Below the pieces are notes generated by a model that saw only the letters and a list, made by a program, of their open reading frames with translations, made no database searches and had not been told where the DNA came from. The position numbers were made by a program, and so were the translations under genes. 64,000 bases of DNA from Bacillus sp. SG-1 (GTDB taxonomy: Bacteria; Bacillota; Bacilli; Bacillales; Bacillaceae_B): assembly GCF_000181495.1 (NCBI RefSeq), contig NZ_ABCF01000001.1:186001-250000 (forward strand). The letters run 5' to 3'. Below are positions 46,731-55,308 of the stretch, piece after piece. The first letter of the stretch is position 1. The number at the start of each line of letters is the position of its first letter.

Positions 46731-47468
46731 TTATATCCCTGCCACTTCATGCAATTCGCTGATAGTTTCGACCTTTTTCTCTTTACACAATATTAATAGT
46801 TCCTGAAAAACTTCCGCTGTCATGATGGCATCATTCAATGCATGATGACGCGTTTTCTCTGAGATTTGAAATTTTTTCACCAGGTCATCAAGGTAGCATT
46901 TTTGCTCATTCAACAATTCTTTAGCGAGAGCATACGAATCGATATATTCCGGTTCAAAAGAGGGGAGATCCCATTTGCGGATTCTCTTTTGAAGAAAATT
47001 GATGTCAAAAGACGCCGGATGAGCGACCAGTATGGTTCCCTTGCAAAATTCCAGAAAGTCTTTTAAACCGACCGGCAAGGTTTTCGCTTTAATGAAGTCT
47101 GTCCTTCTTAATCCGGTGAATCTCTTCGTTTCTAATGAGACGTTTTGCAGGGGATTGATAACTTCATAGAATGTCTTTTGATCGAGAATTTTGTTTCCTT
47201 GCATCTTAATGGCTCCAATAGAAACGATTTCATCTCCTATTTCAGGAAAAAAGCCCGTTGTTTCCAAATCAAAAATCGTAAAAGTGCAGCTGTCAAGCTG
47301 TTGCTGCTGATACAGGGGTTTCTCTTCTTCAAATTCCTTCAGCATTGTAATTAATTTCTGATATGAAGGGTTTTTCTTTTCTTTTTTTACTTGTTTTTTA
47401 AATAGATATCTATGCCAAAGATAATATTTAATTAAGCGATATCCTACATTAAATCCAGCATCATTCAT
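46731..47468 (-). CDS. DnaQ-like 3'-5' exonuclease
   Basis: 245 aa. DEDDh-type exonuclease: FDLETTGFFPEIGDEIVSIGA (DxE), later HPASFDINFL and HHALNDAIMTAEVF (H...D). Similar to the exonuclease domain of PolC/epsilon. It starts 2 bp after the DUF294 stop and is likely co-transcribed with it. Function of the pair is not known. Confidence 0.88.
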   Translation of the reverse strand: MNDAGFNVGYRLIKYYLWHRYLFKKQVKKEKKNPSYQKLITMLKEFEEEKPLYQQQQLDSCTFTIFDLETTGFFPEIGDEIVSIGAIKMQGNKILDQKTFYEVINPLQNVSLETKRFTGLRRTDFIKAKTLPVGLKDFLEFCKGTILVAHPASFDINFLQKRIRKWDLPSFEPEYIDSYALAKELLNEQKCYLDDLVKKFQISEKTRHHALNDAIMTAEVFQELLILCKEKKVETISELHEVAGI

Positions 47469-47470
47469 AA

Positions 47471-49384
47471 TTAAACCACCCGGTTGCGATTGAAGCTGAT
47501 CTCCATTACTTGCTGCATCCTGTTAGCGATTTGAAGGGCTTCTCTGAGTTTTCGTTTATCTTCTTTTGAAATTTGATCTACCAGTAATTCATTTGTCAGT
47601 TCCTGATTTTCTGCAAGTTCAGACAGGTTTTGATTCAAGCGGTAATATAAGAGGTAATGCAGGGCTGTTTTGGCATTTTCCGCATCCCTCGGGTGAAACA
47701 CCTTCTTATCCTTGAGAGCATCCAGACGGTGAACCGTGTTCACTTCCTTGATGCCATGTTTGATGGAGTGGATGCGAATCATGTTCACTATTTGCATCAG
47801 TCCGGCTTTTTTTATGTTAAACCGTTTGTTTCTTCCTTTTAAATTGATTCGCCCTAAGGCATTGACAGGGATACGAAAGCGTATGGCATCTTTTCTCAAT
47901 AGCTGTTGAAGGTTCAGTGATTTCCCGGCTTTTTGGGCTATGTAAGCTCGTATCTCTTCAGCGAGGCTGTAATCTCCGAAGATTGGCCTGAAGTCGTAAA
48001 ACATTGTGAAGCTTTGGACTTCTTCTGCATCGATCTCGTAAAGCCAGTCATCAATTGCAGCCAGCCACTCAGTATAAGATTTGCGCCATTTAGGTTCTTT
48101 TGCCATTATGCCGCCAGTACATTCATGAAAGCCGCAGAGAGCCAGTTTGGTATTGATTTTTTCCGTGAAACGTTCAAAATAGTTCTCTACTGAACTGGCG
48201 TTTTCAAGGTGTGCATAATCGGATAAGATGATTCCGTTGTCCTGATCGGTATTGAAAGACTGTTCACTGCGCCCCTGGCTGCCCATCACGATGAAGCAGT
48301 AGTTGACAGGAGGTGAACCGTATCCTTCCGATATCATTTCCTCTTCTGAGAGCATGATAACTTTCCGGTACAAACGATCATTGTAATTCGTCAATACTTC
48401 ACTGACGTTATAGGCAAAACTGTCCTGTTCCAGCAAACCGCTGATGAAGGAGGTAAATACCGTATTTTCAATTGGGGATAAAGGGATAAGTTCTTCAGTG
48501 CTGGAAGCCGATGTAATGCTGTAAGACAGATCAAGGTAACTGGAGTCATAAATATTAACAAAAGATAGTCCTGTCAACAAACCAACAACAATCCCATTTC
48601 GGAGGACGGGAACAAATTTTGCTCCTTCATAATTAAAAAGGGACAGGGCTTCATAGGCAAATGCTTCATCCCTTACCCAATAAGGTTTCTTATTCATCCA
48701 TTCTGAAACTGAAATGGCATCCTTACTGCTGGTTAAATAACGAAGGATATCCGTTTGGATGACAAGTCCTTCCAAGGCAGTTTCTTCATCGGTTATTACT
48801 ATTGCCTCAACTTGTTCATCGAGCATTTTTTGTGCTGCTTCTTCCATGGTTGCCGTTTTTGGCAGAGTGACAGGAGATTCCATTAGGACATTGACCCTTG
48901 TACGGAAAAGGGATAAATCCGCAGATTCTTCCTGTGATTCTTTATATTTTATTTCATCATAAAGAGTTTTCATGCGGCTTCCAAGGCTCTCAAAGATGAT
49001 TTGTGAGAACTCTTTGTTATTCGAAAGCATATCAAAGAAAACCTTTTTATTGAATCGGAATAAGGTGCATTCTTCAATCGCTTGTACCGAAAAACTCATA
49101 TCTCCGCTCGTCCAAAGAATCATCAGGCCGACAAGATCTCCAGGGTAATAATAACGAAGTGAAACTTGCTTACCTGAAGGTCTATGAAGGACGTTTTTGG
49201 CTGTACCTGAGATGAGTAAATAGACGTCCAGCTCTTCCTCGGATTCTCTTTCATGAAAAATAAATTCGTTTTTTGCAAACTTTTGGAACTTAGTATGAGA
49301 CACCAAATGCTCCAGTTGTTCTTGTGATAAAAGGTCAAATGGGTAGGAAGATTGGATGATATTATGGAATTCGGCTTTGTTCAC
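47471..49384 (-). CDS. DUF294 nucleotidyltransferase-like protein with cNMP and CBS domains
   Basis: 637 aa. Order: cyclic-nucleotide-binding-like domain (about 15-135), CBS pair (about 165-285), DUF294 nucleotidyltransferase core (VMGSQGRSEQSFNTDQDNGII near 370), DUF294 C-terminal helical part. Resembles GlnD-like uridylyltransferases without the ACT domains; ligand-controlled nucleotidyl transfer is likely but the target is unknown. GTG start with GGAGG upstream. Paired with an exonuclease downstream, an arrangement I recall from other bacteria. Confidence 0.88.
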   Translation of the reverse strand: MNKAEFHNIIQSSYPFDLLSQEQLEHLVSHTKFQKFAKNEFIFHERESEEELDVYLLISGTAKNVLHRPSGKQVSLRYYYPGDLVGLMILWTSGDMSFSVQAIEECTLFRFNKKVFFDMLSNNKEFSQIIFESLGSRMKTLYDEIKYKESQEESADLSLFRTRVNVLMESPVTLPKTATMEEAAQKMLDEQVEAIVITDEETALEGLVIQTDILRYLTSSKDAISVSEWMNKKPYWVRDEAFAYEALSLFNYEGAKFVPVLRNGIVVGLLTGLSFVNIYDSSYLDLSYSITSASSTEELIPLSPIENTVFTSFISGLLEQDSFAYNVSEVLTNYNDRLYRKVIMLSEEEMISEGYGSPPVNYCFIVMGSQGRSEQSFNTDQDNGIILSDYAHLENASSVENYFERFTEKINTKLALCGFHECTGGIMAKEPKWRKSYTEWLAAIDDWLYEIDAEEVQSFTMFYDFRPIFGDYSLAEEIRAYIAQKAGKSLNLQQLLRKDAIRFRIPVNALGRINLKGRNKRFNIKKAGLMQIVNMIRIHSIKHGIKEVNTVHRLDALKDKKVFHPRDAENAKTALHYLLYYRLNQNLSELAENQELTNELLVDQISKEDKRKLREALQIANRMQQVMEISFNRNRVV

Positions 49385-49576
49385 TCTGACAGCCTCCTTG
49401 TCTTTTAAATTTAGGGACTCTTTTCGTAGCCATTGTTGCGTTTGATATGTAGAGCTGAATGCGCTCCGATTAACAATATATTCAAAAATATTCTCATATT
49501 AACAAGCCACAAACTTTGTGAAAGCATTCTTATAAAAAAAGCAAGAATCATGGACTCTATTCAATTCGGATATTAT

Positions 49577-49773
49577 TGTAAACGCTGTTTATGTTGCTCT
49601 TGGAAAAATACAAAGAGCCGGATTTTTCCCTTTGAGACAAGAGCTTTTTTCTCTGAACAAGGCGAATTAGCTCTTTTCTTCTTGTTTATCAGCTATTTTT
49701 AGTTAATTAAGTAAGTATTTTTTTTAGTTTGTATATAAGAGCAACACAAAGTTTACGAAAAGAGCCATTGTAA
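49577..49773 (+). repeat. Dispersed GGAAAAATCC element, copy 3
   Basis: Starts GTTTATGTTGCTCTTGGAAA and ends AAGTTTACGAAAAGAGCC, like copy 2. It contains GAGACAAGAGCTTTTTTCTC and an inner GCTCTTTTC. The rest of the 49385-49952 gap shows no gene. Confidence 0.75.
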
Positions 49774-49952
49774 AAGAACATACTACTATATGTAACCTTA
49801 ACACATAAGCATAGTCCCATTAATGATTTTGCTTAAAACCCTTGGAATTAAAAAGGCAGTAAAGAGAGGGACTCTGAACCAGCATAGTCTTTAACTTATA
49901 TAACGGTCTTTTATCTTTAACCAAAAGTATGATGTTGAAATTAACTATATAT

Positions 49953-50480
49953 TTAAGATTGACCGTATAAAAATTTAGCGGCTTCATAAAGAGAGGGGAA
50001 GTAATGGTCAGCAAGGTTTTCAGGATCCTGATTGGCAATTAGAATAGTGGCACAGCCGGCTTTTTTACCCGCCTCAATATCCGGCTCCCGGTCTCCAATC
50101 ATATAGCTTTGTGATATGTCGATCTCATATTTTTCAGCCAGAGACAAAATCATTCCAGCTTCAGGTTTTCTGCAGGCACATCCTTCATAAGGCTTATGGA
50201 TGCAGCTGGAGAATTCCTCGATTATGCCGCCTTCTTTTTCTATGTCATGCTTCATTCTAGTATGAATTCTTTCTAAGCCTTCTTTAGAAAGGTAGCCCAG
50301 CCCGACGCCTCCCTGGTTTGTCACTATAAAGATTTTATAGCCCTTATCATTCAACATTTTGATTGCTTCGGGAACTTTCTCCAGGTAATAAATGTCGGAA
50401 GGTTTATTGACGAATTTAACCCTTTTCGATAAAACCTCATTTATTACTCCGTCACGATCTAAAAAAACGGCTTTTTCCAT
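49953..50480 (-). CDS. HAD-superfamily phosphatase (GmhB/histidinol-phosphatase-like)
   Basis: 175 aa of HAD subclass IIIA: FLDRDGVINE (nucleophile DxD), IVTNQGGVG, and CIHKPYEGCACRKPEAGMI with zinc-site Cys residues, then MIGDREPDIEAG. Resembles D-glycero-manno-heptose bisphosphate phosphatases; in this genus a heptose pathway is not implied. RBS AAAGGAG. Monocistronic. Confidence 0.87.
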   Translation of the reverse strand: MEKAVFLDRDGVINEVLSKRVKFVNKPSDIYYLEKVPEAIKMLNDKGYKIFIVTNQGGVGLGYLSKEGLERIHTRMKHDIEKEGGIIEEFSSCIHKPYEGCACRKPEAGMILSLAEKYEIDISQSYMIGDREPDIEAGKKAGCATILIANQDPENLADHYFPSLYEAAKFLYGQS

Positions 50481-50722
50481 GATAATTCTCCTTTTTCATA
50501 CAGATTATTCTCTAGTTAAGCGCATTTTGTCATATCCTGCGCTTTCCGGGGAAATAACAGAAAATTTCATCAATTATTATTGTTAATACTTTGCTCTTCT
50601 ATCAGTATTTTCTTTTCTGACTGAATCTATAATCTTGTACAGAAAGAAGTTTCCGATTATGGAAATATGGGAAATTACAAGATAAAGAAAGATACCATTT
50701 ACAATTGAGAGGAGTATTTGAC

Positions 50723-51562
50723 ATGAATAAAGAACAGGCGAAAGGACATGCCAAAAAAGGCGCTCATGAAGCGAAGCCTTGGGTTAAAGGACTGGGGCGC
50801 ATGGGATATTTGGCAAAGGGGAGCGTATACGTCTTGATAGGTGTTCTTGCTTTCATGGCAGCCATTGGTGCAGGAGGTAAAACCACTGGAACCGATGGGG
50901 CATTGGCCTCGATTGCCAGTCAGCCGTTTGGTGAAATTTTGCTGTGGGTACTGGCAGTAGGTCTGGCTGGATATGTACTATGGAAGATTGTCGAAGCCAT
51001 AACCGATCCGCAGAACAAAGGACATGATGCAAAAGGAATCTTGGTAAGAATCGGATTTTTGTTTAGTGCGATTGTATATGCAGGACTTGCCGCCAAAGCA
51101 GTTCAAATCGCTACGAATGCTGGAAGCAGCGGGGGAGGAAGCAGCAGGCAAACTATAACGGCCCAGGTTCTTGCCCAGCCATTTGGTCAATGGATGGTCG
51201 GCATTGCAGGTGCAGCTGTTATTGGATATGGAATTTATGAAATTTATAAAGGATACAGTGAAAAATTTGCCGACTCCTTCCAAAGAAGCAAAATGGATAA
51301 GAAAGAGTATCAGCTTGGAAAGAAAACTGGTAAAGCCGGATTGATGGCCAGAGGCGTCGTCTTTTGTATAACTGGATATTTTCTGATTCAGACGGCAATC
51401 ACAACGAATCCAAACAAGGCAAAGGGTCTTGATGCAGCACTTTCAGAAATTGCACAACAGCCGTTTGGACAATGGATGCTGGGATTTGTTGCAATAGGTC
51501 TTGCAGCATACGGAGTATTTCAGATTCTTAAAGGCAAAAATAAGAATATGGCGTTTTATTAA
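50723..51562 (+). CDS. DUF1206 membrane protein
   Basis: 279 aa containing three repeats of a two-helix unit, each with a QPFG...W-type motif (SQPFGEILLWVLAVGLAGY, AQPFGQWMVGIAG, QQPFGQWMLGFVA). Three such repeats define DUF1206. Function unknown; membrane stress roles have been suggested. ATG 50723 with AGAGGAG upstream. Confidence 0.9.
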   Translation: MNKEQAKGHAKKGAHEAKPWVKGLGRMGYLAKGSVYVLIGVLAFMAAIGAGGKTTGTDGALASIASQPFGEILLWVLAVGLAGYVLWKIVEAITDPQNKGHDAKGILVRIGFLFSAIVYAGLAAKAVQIATNAGSSGGGSSRQTITAQVLAQPFGQWMVGIAGAAVIGYGIYEIYKGYSEKFADSFQRSKMDKKEYQLGKKTGKAGLMARGVVFCITGYFLIQTAITTNPNKAKGLDAALSEIAQQPFGQWMLGFVAIGLAAYGVFQILKGKNKNMAFY

Positions 51563-51574
51563 TCAGAGATAACA

Positions 51575-51606
51575 GGCTGCCGCATTTCGCGGCAGCCATT
51601 TTTTTT
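51575..51606 (+). terminator. Terminator of the DUF1206 gene
   Basis: Stem GGCTGCCGC / GCGGCAGCC followed by T-run. Confidence 0.9.
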
Positions 51607-51639
51607 AATATAAGAAGGGGTAATTAATGATTAGAAAAA

Positions 51640-51935
51640 AGTGTATCCCTACAAGGCGCGACCTAGGGGAAGGGTACCGATTAGAGAGGAAATGTACCCC
51701 TTCATGGTCTGGAACCGAGAGGAAGGGTAACGATTTGAGAGGAAATGTGCCCCTTCATGGCTTGGAACCGAGATGAAGGATAACGATTAGAGTGGAATCG
51801 TGTCCCTTCATGGCTTGGAACCGAGAGGAAGGGTAACGATTAGAGTGGAATCGTACCCCTTCATGGCTCTGAACAGAGATGGAGGGTAACGATAAGAGAG
51901 GAAATGTGCCCCTATAAGGCGCGTGAACTTAAATG
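51640..51935. repeat. Tandem array D, about five and a half units of 53 bp
   Basis: CGATT (or CGATA) recurs at 51678, 51731, 51784, 51837 and 51890, exactly 53 bp apart. Dyad arms GAAGGGTAACGATT and AATCGTACCCCTTC flank a 7-nt spacer. It lies between convergent DUF1206 and hydrolase genes; nothing else is seen in this gap. Confidence 0.9.
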
Positions 51936-52075
51936 AAAGGGAAGGTTGGTATAGAGAAGAAGTAATGTTAGTCTACATGAAAGTAATGAAAGCCGAAAAA
52001 TTTTTAAAAGGCATTTATTTGACAGTTGCATGGCATTCTTATAGAAGGAACACGAATGTTTAGAATAGAATTCAA

Positions 52076-52104
52076 ACAAAAAAGCCTGATTTAAAAATCA
52101 GGCT
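52076..52104 (-). terminator. Terminator of the DUF915 hydrolase gene
   Basis: Stem AGCCTGATTT / AAATCAGGCT; T-run on the minus strand. Confidence 0.88.
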
Positions 52105-52106
52105 CT

Positions 52107-52940
52107 CTAATCCCATAGGAACTTCTTCAGCAATTTATCTACTTTTTCTGTTTCATGCAACCCGCTGTGATCAATTTTTTCATCTTCAATCAGCTGTATT
52201 TGCAGTTTTTCCTCCATAACAATGTTTCGGATGGCGAAGGCGCTGTCGATGTCGACGACTCCATCTCCTGATCCAGCAATGGCCAATACTTCGAGGTTGG
52301 CTGGAAACTGATCCTTGTTTTTCACGAGGCTCTTCAAGGCTTCTGAATCAGGTTTTAAATCTATGACGGCTTCCCCGGTATTCACTTGGTGATAAGATTC
52401 ATGGGAGATCCCGTCAAAAGGGCTTCCAATAGCAGCAAATTTCACCGTTTCGGGGTGCTCTTCACTACCATTGACCGTCTCAAGATAGTGTGTAGAGACG
52501 AGACCGCCCATCGAGTGTCCAACCAGGTTGACCTGTTCAACTCCATACTTGTTTTTCAAGCCTGCCATGACATGCTGAAGCCATGTGGACGTTTCTGCAA
52601 TAGATGCTTTATTTTTCTCAAAGATAACTTGAACAAGAGGCGGGAGCTTCGAGCCGGAAAGAAGTGAACCTTTCCAAGTGATATCTCCTGTAGCGGACAC
52701 ATACACAACTAATTGCCTTTTTCCCCACTTGTTTTCTTCAAATCGATAGAGCATCGTTTTGAAAGAGTTATAGGTTCCTTTATAGCCATGAACAAAAACA
52801 GTAGGTGTGTCGGTTTGCGCAGAGTTATTTTCTTTTGATTCAGCAATCTGTGATTTCAATGATATATAAATTAATGTGAAGGCGAGTAAGAGCATAGCTC
52901 CGACGGACAAAACCTTCTTTTTATTAAGGGTGGATTTCAT
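52107..52940 (-). CDS. Secreted or anchored alpha/beta hydrolase (DUF915)
   Basis: 277 aa. An uncleaved or cleavable N-terminal hydrophobic segment (VGAMLLLAFTLIYISL), then FVHGYKGTYNSFKTML (oxyanion region), LVGHSMGGLV (nucleophile Ser) and a late HSGLHE (His). DUF915 hydrolases are lipase- or cell-surface esterase-like; substrate unknown. RBS AAAGGAG. Confidence 0.87.
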   Translation of the reverse strand: MKSTLNKKKVLSVGAMLLLAFTLIYISLKSQIAESKENNSAQTDTPTVFVHGYKGTYNSFKTMLYRFEENKWGKRQLVVYVSATGDITWKGSLLSGSKLPPLVQVIFEKNKASIAETSTWLQHVMAGLKNKYGVEQVNLVGHSMGGLVSTHYLETVNGSEEHPETVKFAAIGSPFDGISHESYHQVNTGEAVIDLKPDSEALKSLVKNKDQFPANLEVLAIAGSGDGVVDIDSAFAIRNIVMEEKLQIQLIEDEKIDHSGLHETEKVDKLLKKFLWD

Positions 52941-53064
52941 AAGAGGTAATCTCCTTTTAGTACTAATATATCTATGATAAACGATTATGTATGACTTGAA
53001 AATGTTTTAAATGAAATTCTTTTGTAACAAACCAAGTAATATTTGGTAAATCATTAAGACAAAT

Positions 53065-53111
53065 GAAAAAAAGCCGCTTCCGGCCAGGGGTCTTGGCCGA
53101 AATGGCTTTTC
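53065..53111 (-). terminator. Terminator of the DUF2188 gene
   Basis: Two-part stem AAAGCC...CGGCCA / TTGGCCG...GGCTTTT; T-run on the minus strand. Confidence 0.8.
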
Positions 53112-53122
53112 AAACATTCGTA

Positions 53123-53323
53123 TTAGGAAAAGGTTTTTTCGCTTATCACTTCATGGTTTTCTTTTTCTATTAACACTTTTGCTGGCTGATTTTCTTTGGC
53201 AAGTTTTTCAGCTTCATCAATAGCTTCCGAGCGTCCATTGTAAAGTGTTGTTGGAGCTACATCTTCAATTTTCACATACCAGCCGGTTTCATCCTTATTA
53301 GGTACTACGTAATATTCTTTCAT
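53123..53323 (-). CDS. DUF2188 small protein
   Basis: 66 aa. YYVVPNKDETGWYVKIEDVA and RSEAIDEAEKLAKEN-type helix are the DUF2188 hallmarks (a double beta-strand followed by a helix). Members are small and of unknown function. RBS AGGAGCG; own terminator. Confidence 0.82.
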   Translation of the reverse strand: MKEYYVVPNKDETGWYVKIEDVAPTTLYNGRSEAIDEAEKLAKENQPAKVLIEKENHEVISEKTFS

Positions 53324-53508
53324 ATATATCGCTCCTTTCTAAGTCTTCAATTTTTTCTTTCCCTGATTATGGAGGAGTAAAACCTGAAGTTATATTGATA
53401 TAAAAATGGCCCCAACCATTTTCTCCTCTGTTTTCATAAACGTCTTTTTGATATAATAGACCTTCAATACAAGTGAAACTGAGTACCATATAATGGAGTT
53501 GATATAAA

Positions 53509-53655
53509 GTGAGCAAAAGTAAAGGCGGCGGAACAGGCAAGGGAACCGGAAAGAAAGGCTGGAACCGCTGGCAGAAAAGTGCAAAGAAAAAAGCAGCCAA
53601 GCCATATACAAGCAAGGGTACCAAAGGCGGAAATGGATCTGAGAAGGACAAATAG
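53509..53655 (+). CDS. DUF3934-type small basic protein
   Basis: 48 aa, Lys/Gly-rich: KSKGGGTGKGTGKKGWNRWQ and KPYTSKGTKGGNG. This pattern fits the DUF3934 family (from memory). GTG start with ATGGAG upstream, and a strong terminator 2 bp after the stop. Function unknown; the basic composition suggests nucleic-acid binding. Confidence 0.65.
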   Translation: MSKSKGGGTGKGTGKKGWNRWQKSAKKKAAKPYTSKGTKGGNGSEKDK

Positions 53656-53656
53656 A

Positions 53657-53700
53657 AAGAAGAGCTGCCTCCACAAGGGGATGCAGCTCTTCTTCTTTTA
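53657..53700 (+). terminator. Terminator of the DUF3934-type gene
   Basis: Perfect 12-bp stem AAGAAGAGCTGC / GCAGCTCTTCTT followed by a T-run. Confidence 0.9.
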
Positions 53701-53751
53701 TGTTTCAGACTGTCTTTCTATTCATTAGTTAACATTTACAAAAACCATTAA

Positions 53752-54984
53752 TTAAAACGCCCAATTGCCTTTGCGGAAGATGGGTTCAACTGAGCCGTCT
53801 TCTCGTATTCCGTCGATATCCAATTGTTCTGAACCGATCATGAAATCCACATGAGTCAGACTCTCGTTGAATCCGATTTCTTTTAATTCATCCTTGCTCA
53901 TTTCTTTCCCGTTTTCTACACAAATAGAAAGGGCATTCCCTAAGGCGATATGGCATGAGGCATTTTCATCGAACAGGGTGTTGTTGAAAATAATATTTGT
54001 ATTTGAAATTGGTGAGTTGTGCGGAACAAGCGCAATCTCTCCAAGGAAAGACGCACCCTCATCTGTTTCAAGCAATCCTTTTAATGTTTCATAGCCTTCT
54101 TCTGCGTGGAAATCTGTCACTTTCCCGTCTTTGAAGGTCAGGCTGAAGTTGTTGATCAGGTTGCCGCTGTAATTTAATGGTTTGGTGCTGCTGACAGTTC
54201 CATTTACACTGTTACGCACAGGAATCGTAAACACTTCCTCGGTAGGAAGATTCGGCACAAAATGAATACCTTGATCGTTAGTGAACTGAGCACAGATCCA
54301 TTTGCTCTTTGAATGAATTTCGACTGTGAAATCGGTGCCAGGGCCCTTATAATGCAGCTTCCGATAGTCACGGTCATTAAGGTGATCGGCGTTCTGTGTC
54401 ATGTGTTCAATATGTTCTTTCCAGAGCTGGACAGCGTTTTCCTGATCCACTCTTGTTGTGTAGAAGATCTTCTCCCACAGCTCCTCGACAGCTTTCTCTT
54501 CAGAGAGCTCTGGAAAAACACTTTTGGCCCATGCTACTGAAGGAACCGCTGCAATCAGCCAGCTGATCCGTCCGCCTGAGATGTAAGGCTGGAACTCCTT
54601 GAATGCTTCACCGCTAGCTTTGTTGGCCATCGCGACACGCTGGGCATCGATACCTTTAAGCAACGTTGGATTAGGGGAATTAAGATTAAGTACAGCGACG
54701 TTGTTCTTGGCCATTTCTACAAAACCTTTTGCTTTCCAAGTCGGAAAGTCTCTTAATCCTTCCTCCGGAGCTTTCTCCATCTTCAATCTAGTCAATCTTT
54801 CATCTGAGTACTCGACAAGAACATTCTTGGCTCCGGCATCATACGCTTTCTCAGATAACTGAGCGACAAAATCCGATTGCTTGATAGGAGCATTGATTAG
54901 CAGCGTTTGCCCTTTCTGGATGTTGAGTCCCACCCGGATCAGTAAATCGGCATATCTCTCTAATTTAGTCTCTTTAGAAATCAT
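53752..54984 (-). CDS. Aminopeptidase, M29 (AmpS/PepS) family
   Basis: 410 aa cytoplasmic metallo-aminopeptidase. N-terminal YADLLIRVGLNIQKGQTLLI, mid EVFTIPVRNSVNG, and the metal-binding end GEIALVPHNSPIS, ENASCHIALG, HVDFMIGS (His/Glu/Asp ligands). Full length. RBS GGGGGAT. Confidence 0.92.
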   Translation of the reverse strand: MISKETKLERYADLLIRVGLNIQKGQTLLINAPIKQSDFVAQLSEKAYDAGAKNVLVEYSDERLTRLKMEKAPEEGLRDFPTWKAKGFVEMAKNNVAVLNLNSPNPTLLKGIDAQRVAMANKASGEAFKEFQPYISGGRISWLIAAVPSVAWAKSVFPELSEEKAVEELWEKIFYTTRVDQENAVQLWKEHIEHMTQNADHLNDRDYRKLHYKGPGTDFTVEIHSKSKWICAQFTNDQGIHFVPNLPTEEVFTIPVRNSVNGTVSSTKPLNYSGNLINNFSLTFKDGKVTDFHAEEGYETLKGLLETDEGASFLGEIALVPHNSPISNTNIIFNNTLFDENASCHIALGNALSICVENGKEMSKDELKEIGFNESLTHVDFMIGSEQLDIDGIREDGSVEPIFRKGNWAF

Positions 54985-55070
54985 ACATATATCCCCCTTC
55001 GCAGTAACTTACTAGTTAAATATACTATCCATTGCGTAAACTTTCCATTTATAATAAAGATGCTTTCGTA

Positions 55071-55113
55071 CTTTAAAGCACTAAGAGGGACTGTCCCTCT
55101 TAGTGCTTTAAAG
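55071..55113. repeat. Dispersed palindrome, copy 3
   Basis: Perfect palindrome with arms CTTTAAAGCACTAAGAGGGA and its complement around the same GGGACTGTCCC core as copies 1 and 2. Confidence 0.85.
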
Positions 55114-55116
55114 CGT

Positions 55117-55153
55117 TAAAAAGCTCCTGCTTCCAAGAAAGGAGGCAGGAGCT
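55117..55153 (-). terminator. Terminator of the peptide gene
   Basis: Stem AGCTCCTGC / GCAGGAGCT followed by T-run on minus strand, just downstream of the signal-peptide gene. Confidence 0.85.
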
Positions 55154-55160
55154 GTAGTGA

Positions 55161-55295
55161 TTATTGTCCAGACAAAGCCGGCATTCCGCCATTTGGCGGA
55201 GGCAGGTCTTCCTCTTGTGCACTTACGGATGTTCCGGCTGCGGATAGGGCGATTAGTACCAGGGCGGCAACTGTGATTCTTTTTAGCTTTTTCAT
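55161..55295 (-). CDS. Secreted signal-peptide precursor (NprX/Phr-like)
   Basis: 44 aa too short for usual gene calling. Basic start MKKLKR, a hydrophobic core (VAALVLIALSAAG), signal-peptidase site near SVSA-Q, then a short acidic/Pro stretch EEDLPPP and the end NGGMPALSGQ. The gene starts 13 bp after the regulator stop; the stop is inside the AGGAGGAG site, so the two are translated together. Length, organisation and position match Phr/NprX/PapR precursors of RRNPP quorum-sensing pairs. The mature peptide is probably the last 7-10 residues. Confidence 0.78.
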   Translation of the reverse strand: MKKLKRITVAALVLIALSAAGTSVSAQEEDLPPPNGGMPALSGQ

Positions 55296-55308
55296 TCTCA
55301 ATCTCCTC

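Noticed and set aside
53367-53676. Three overlapping minus-strand hydrophobic ORFs
   Set aside because: They are antisense to the DUF3934-type gene; no ribosome site, and different frames compete.
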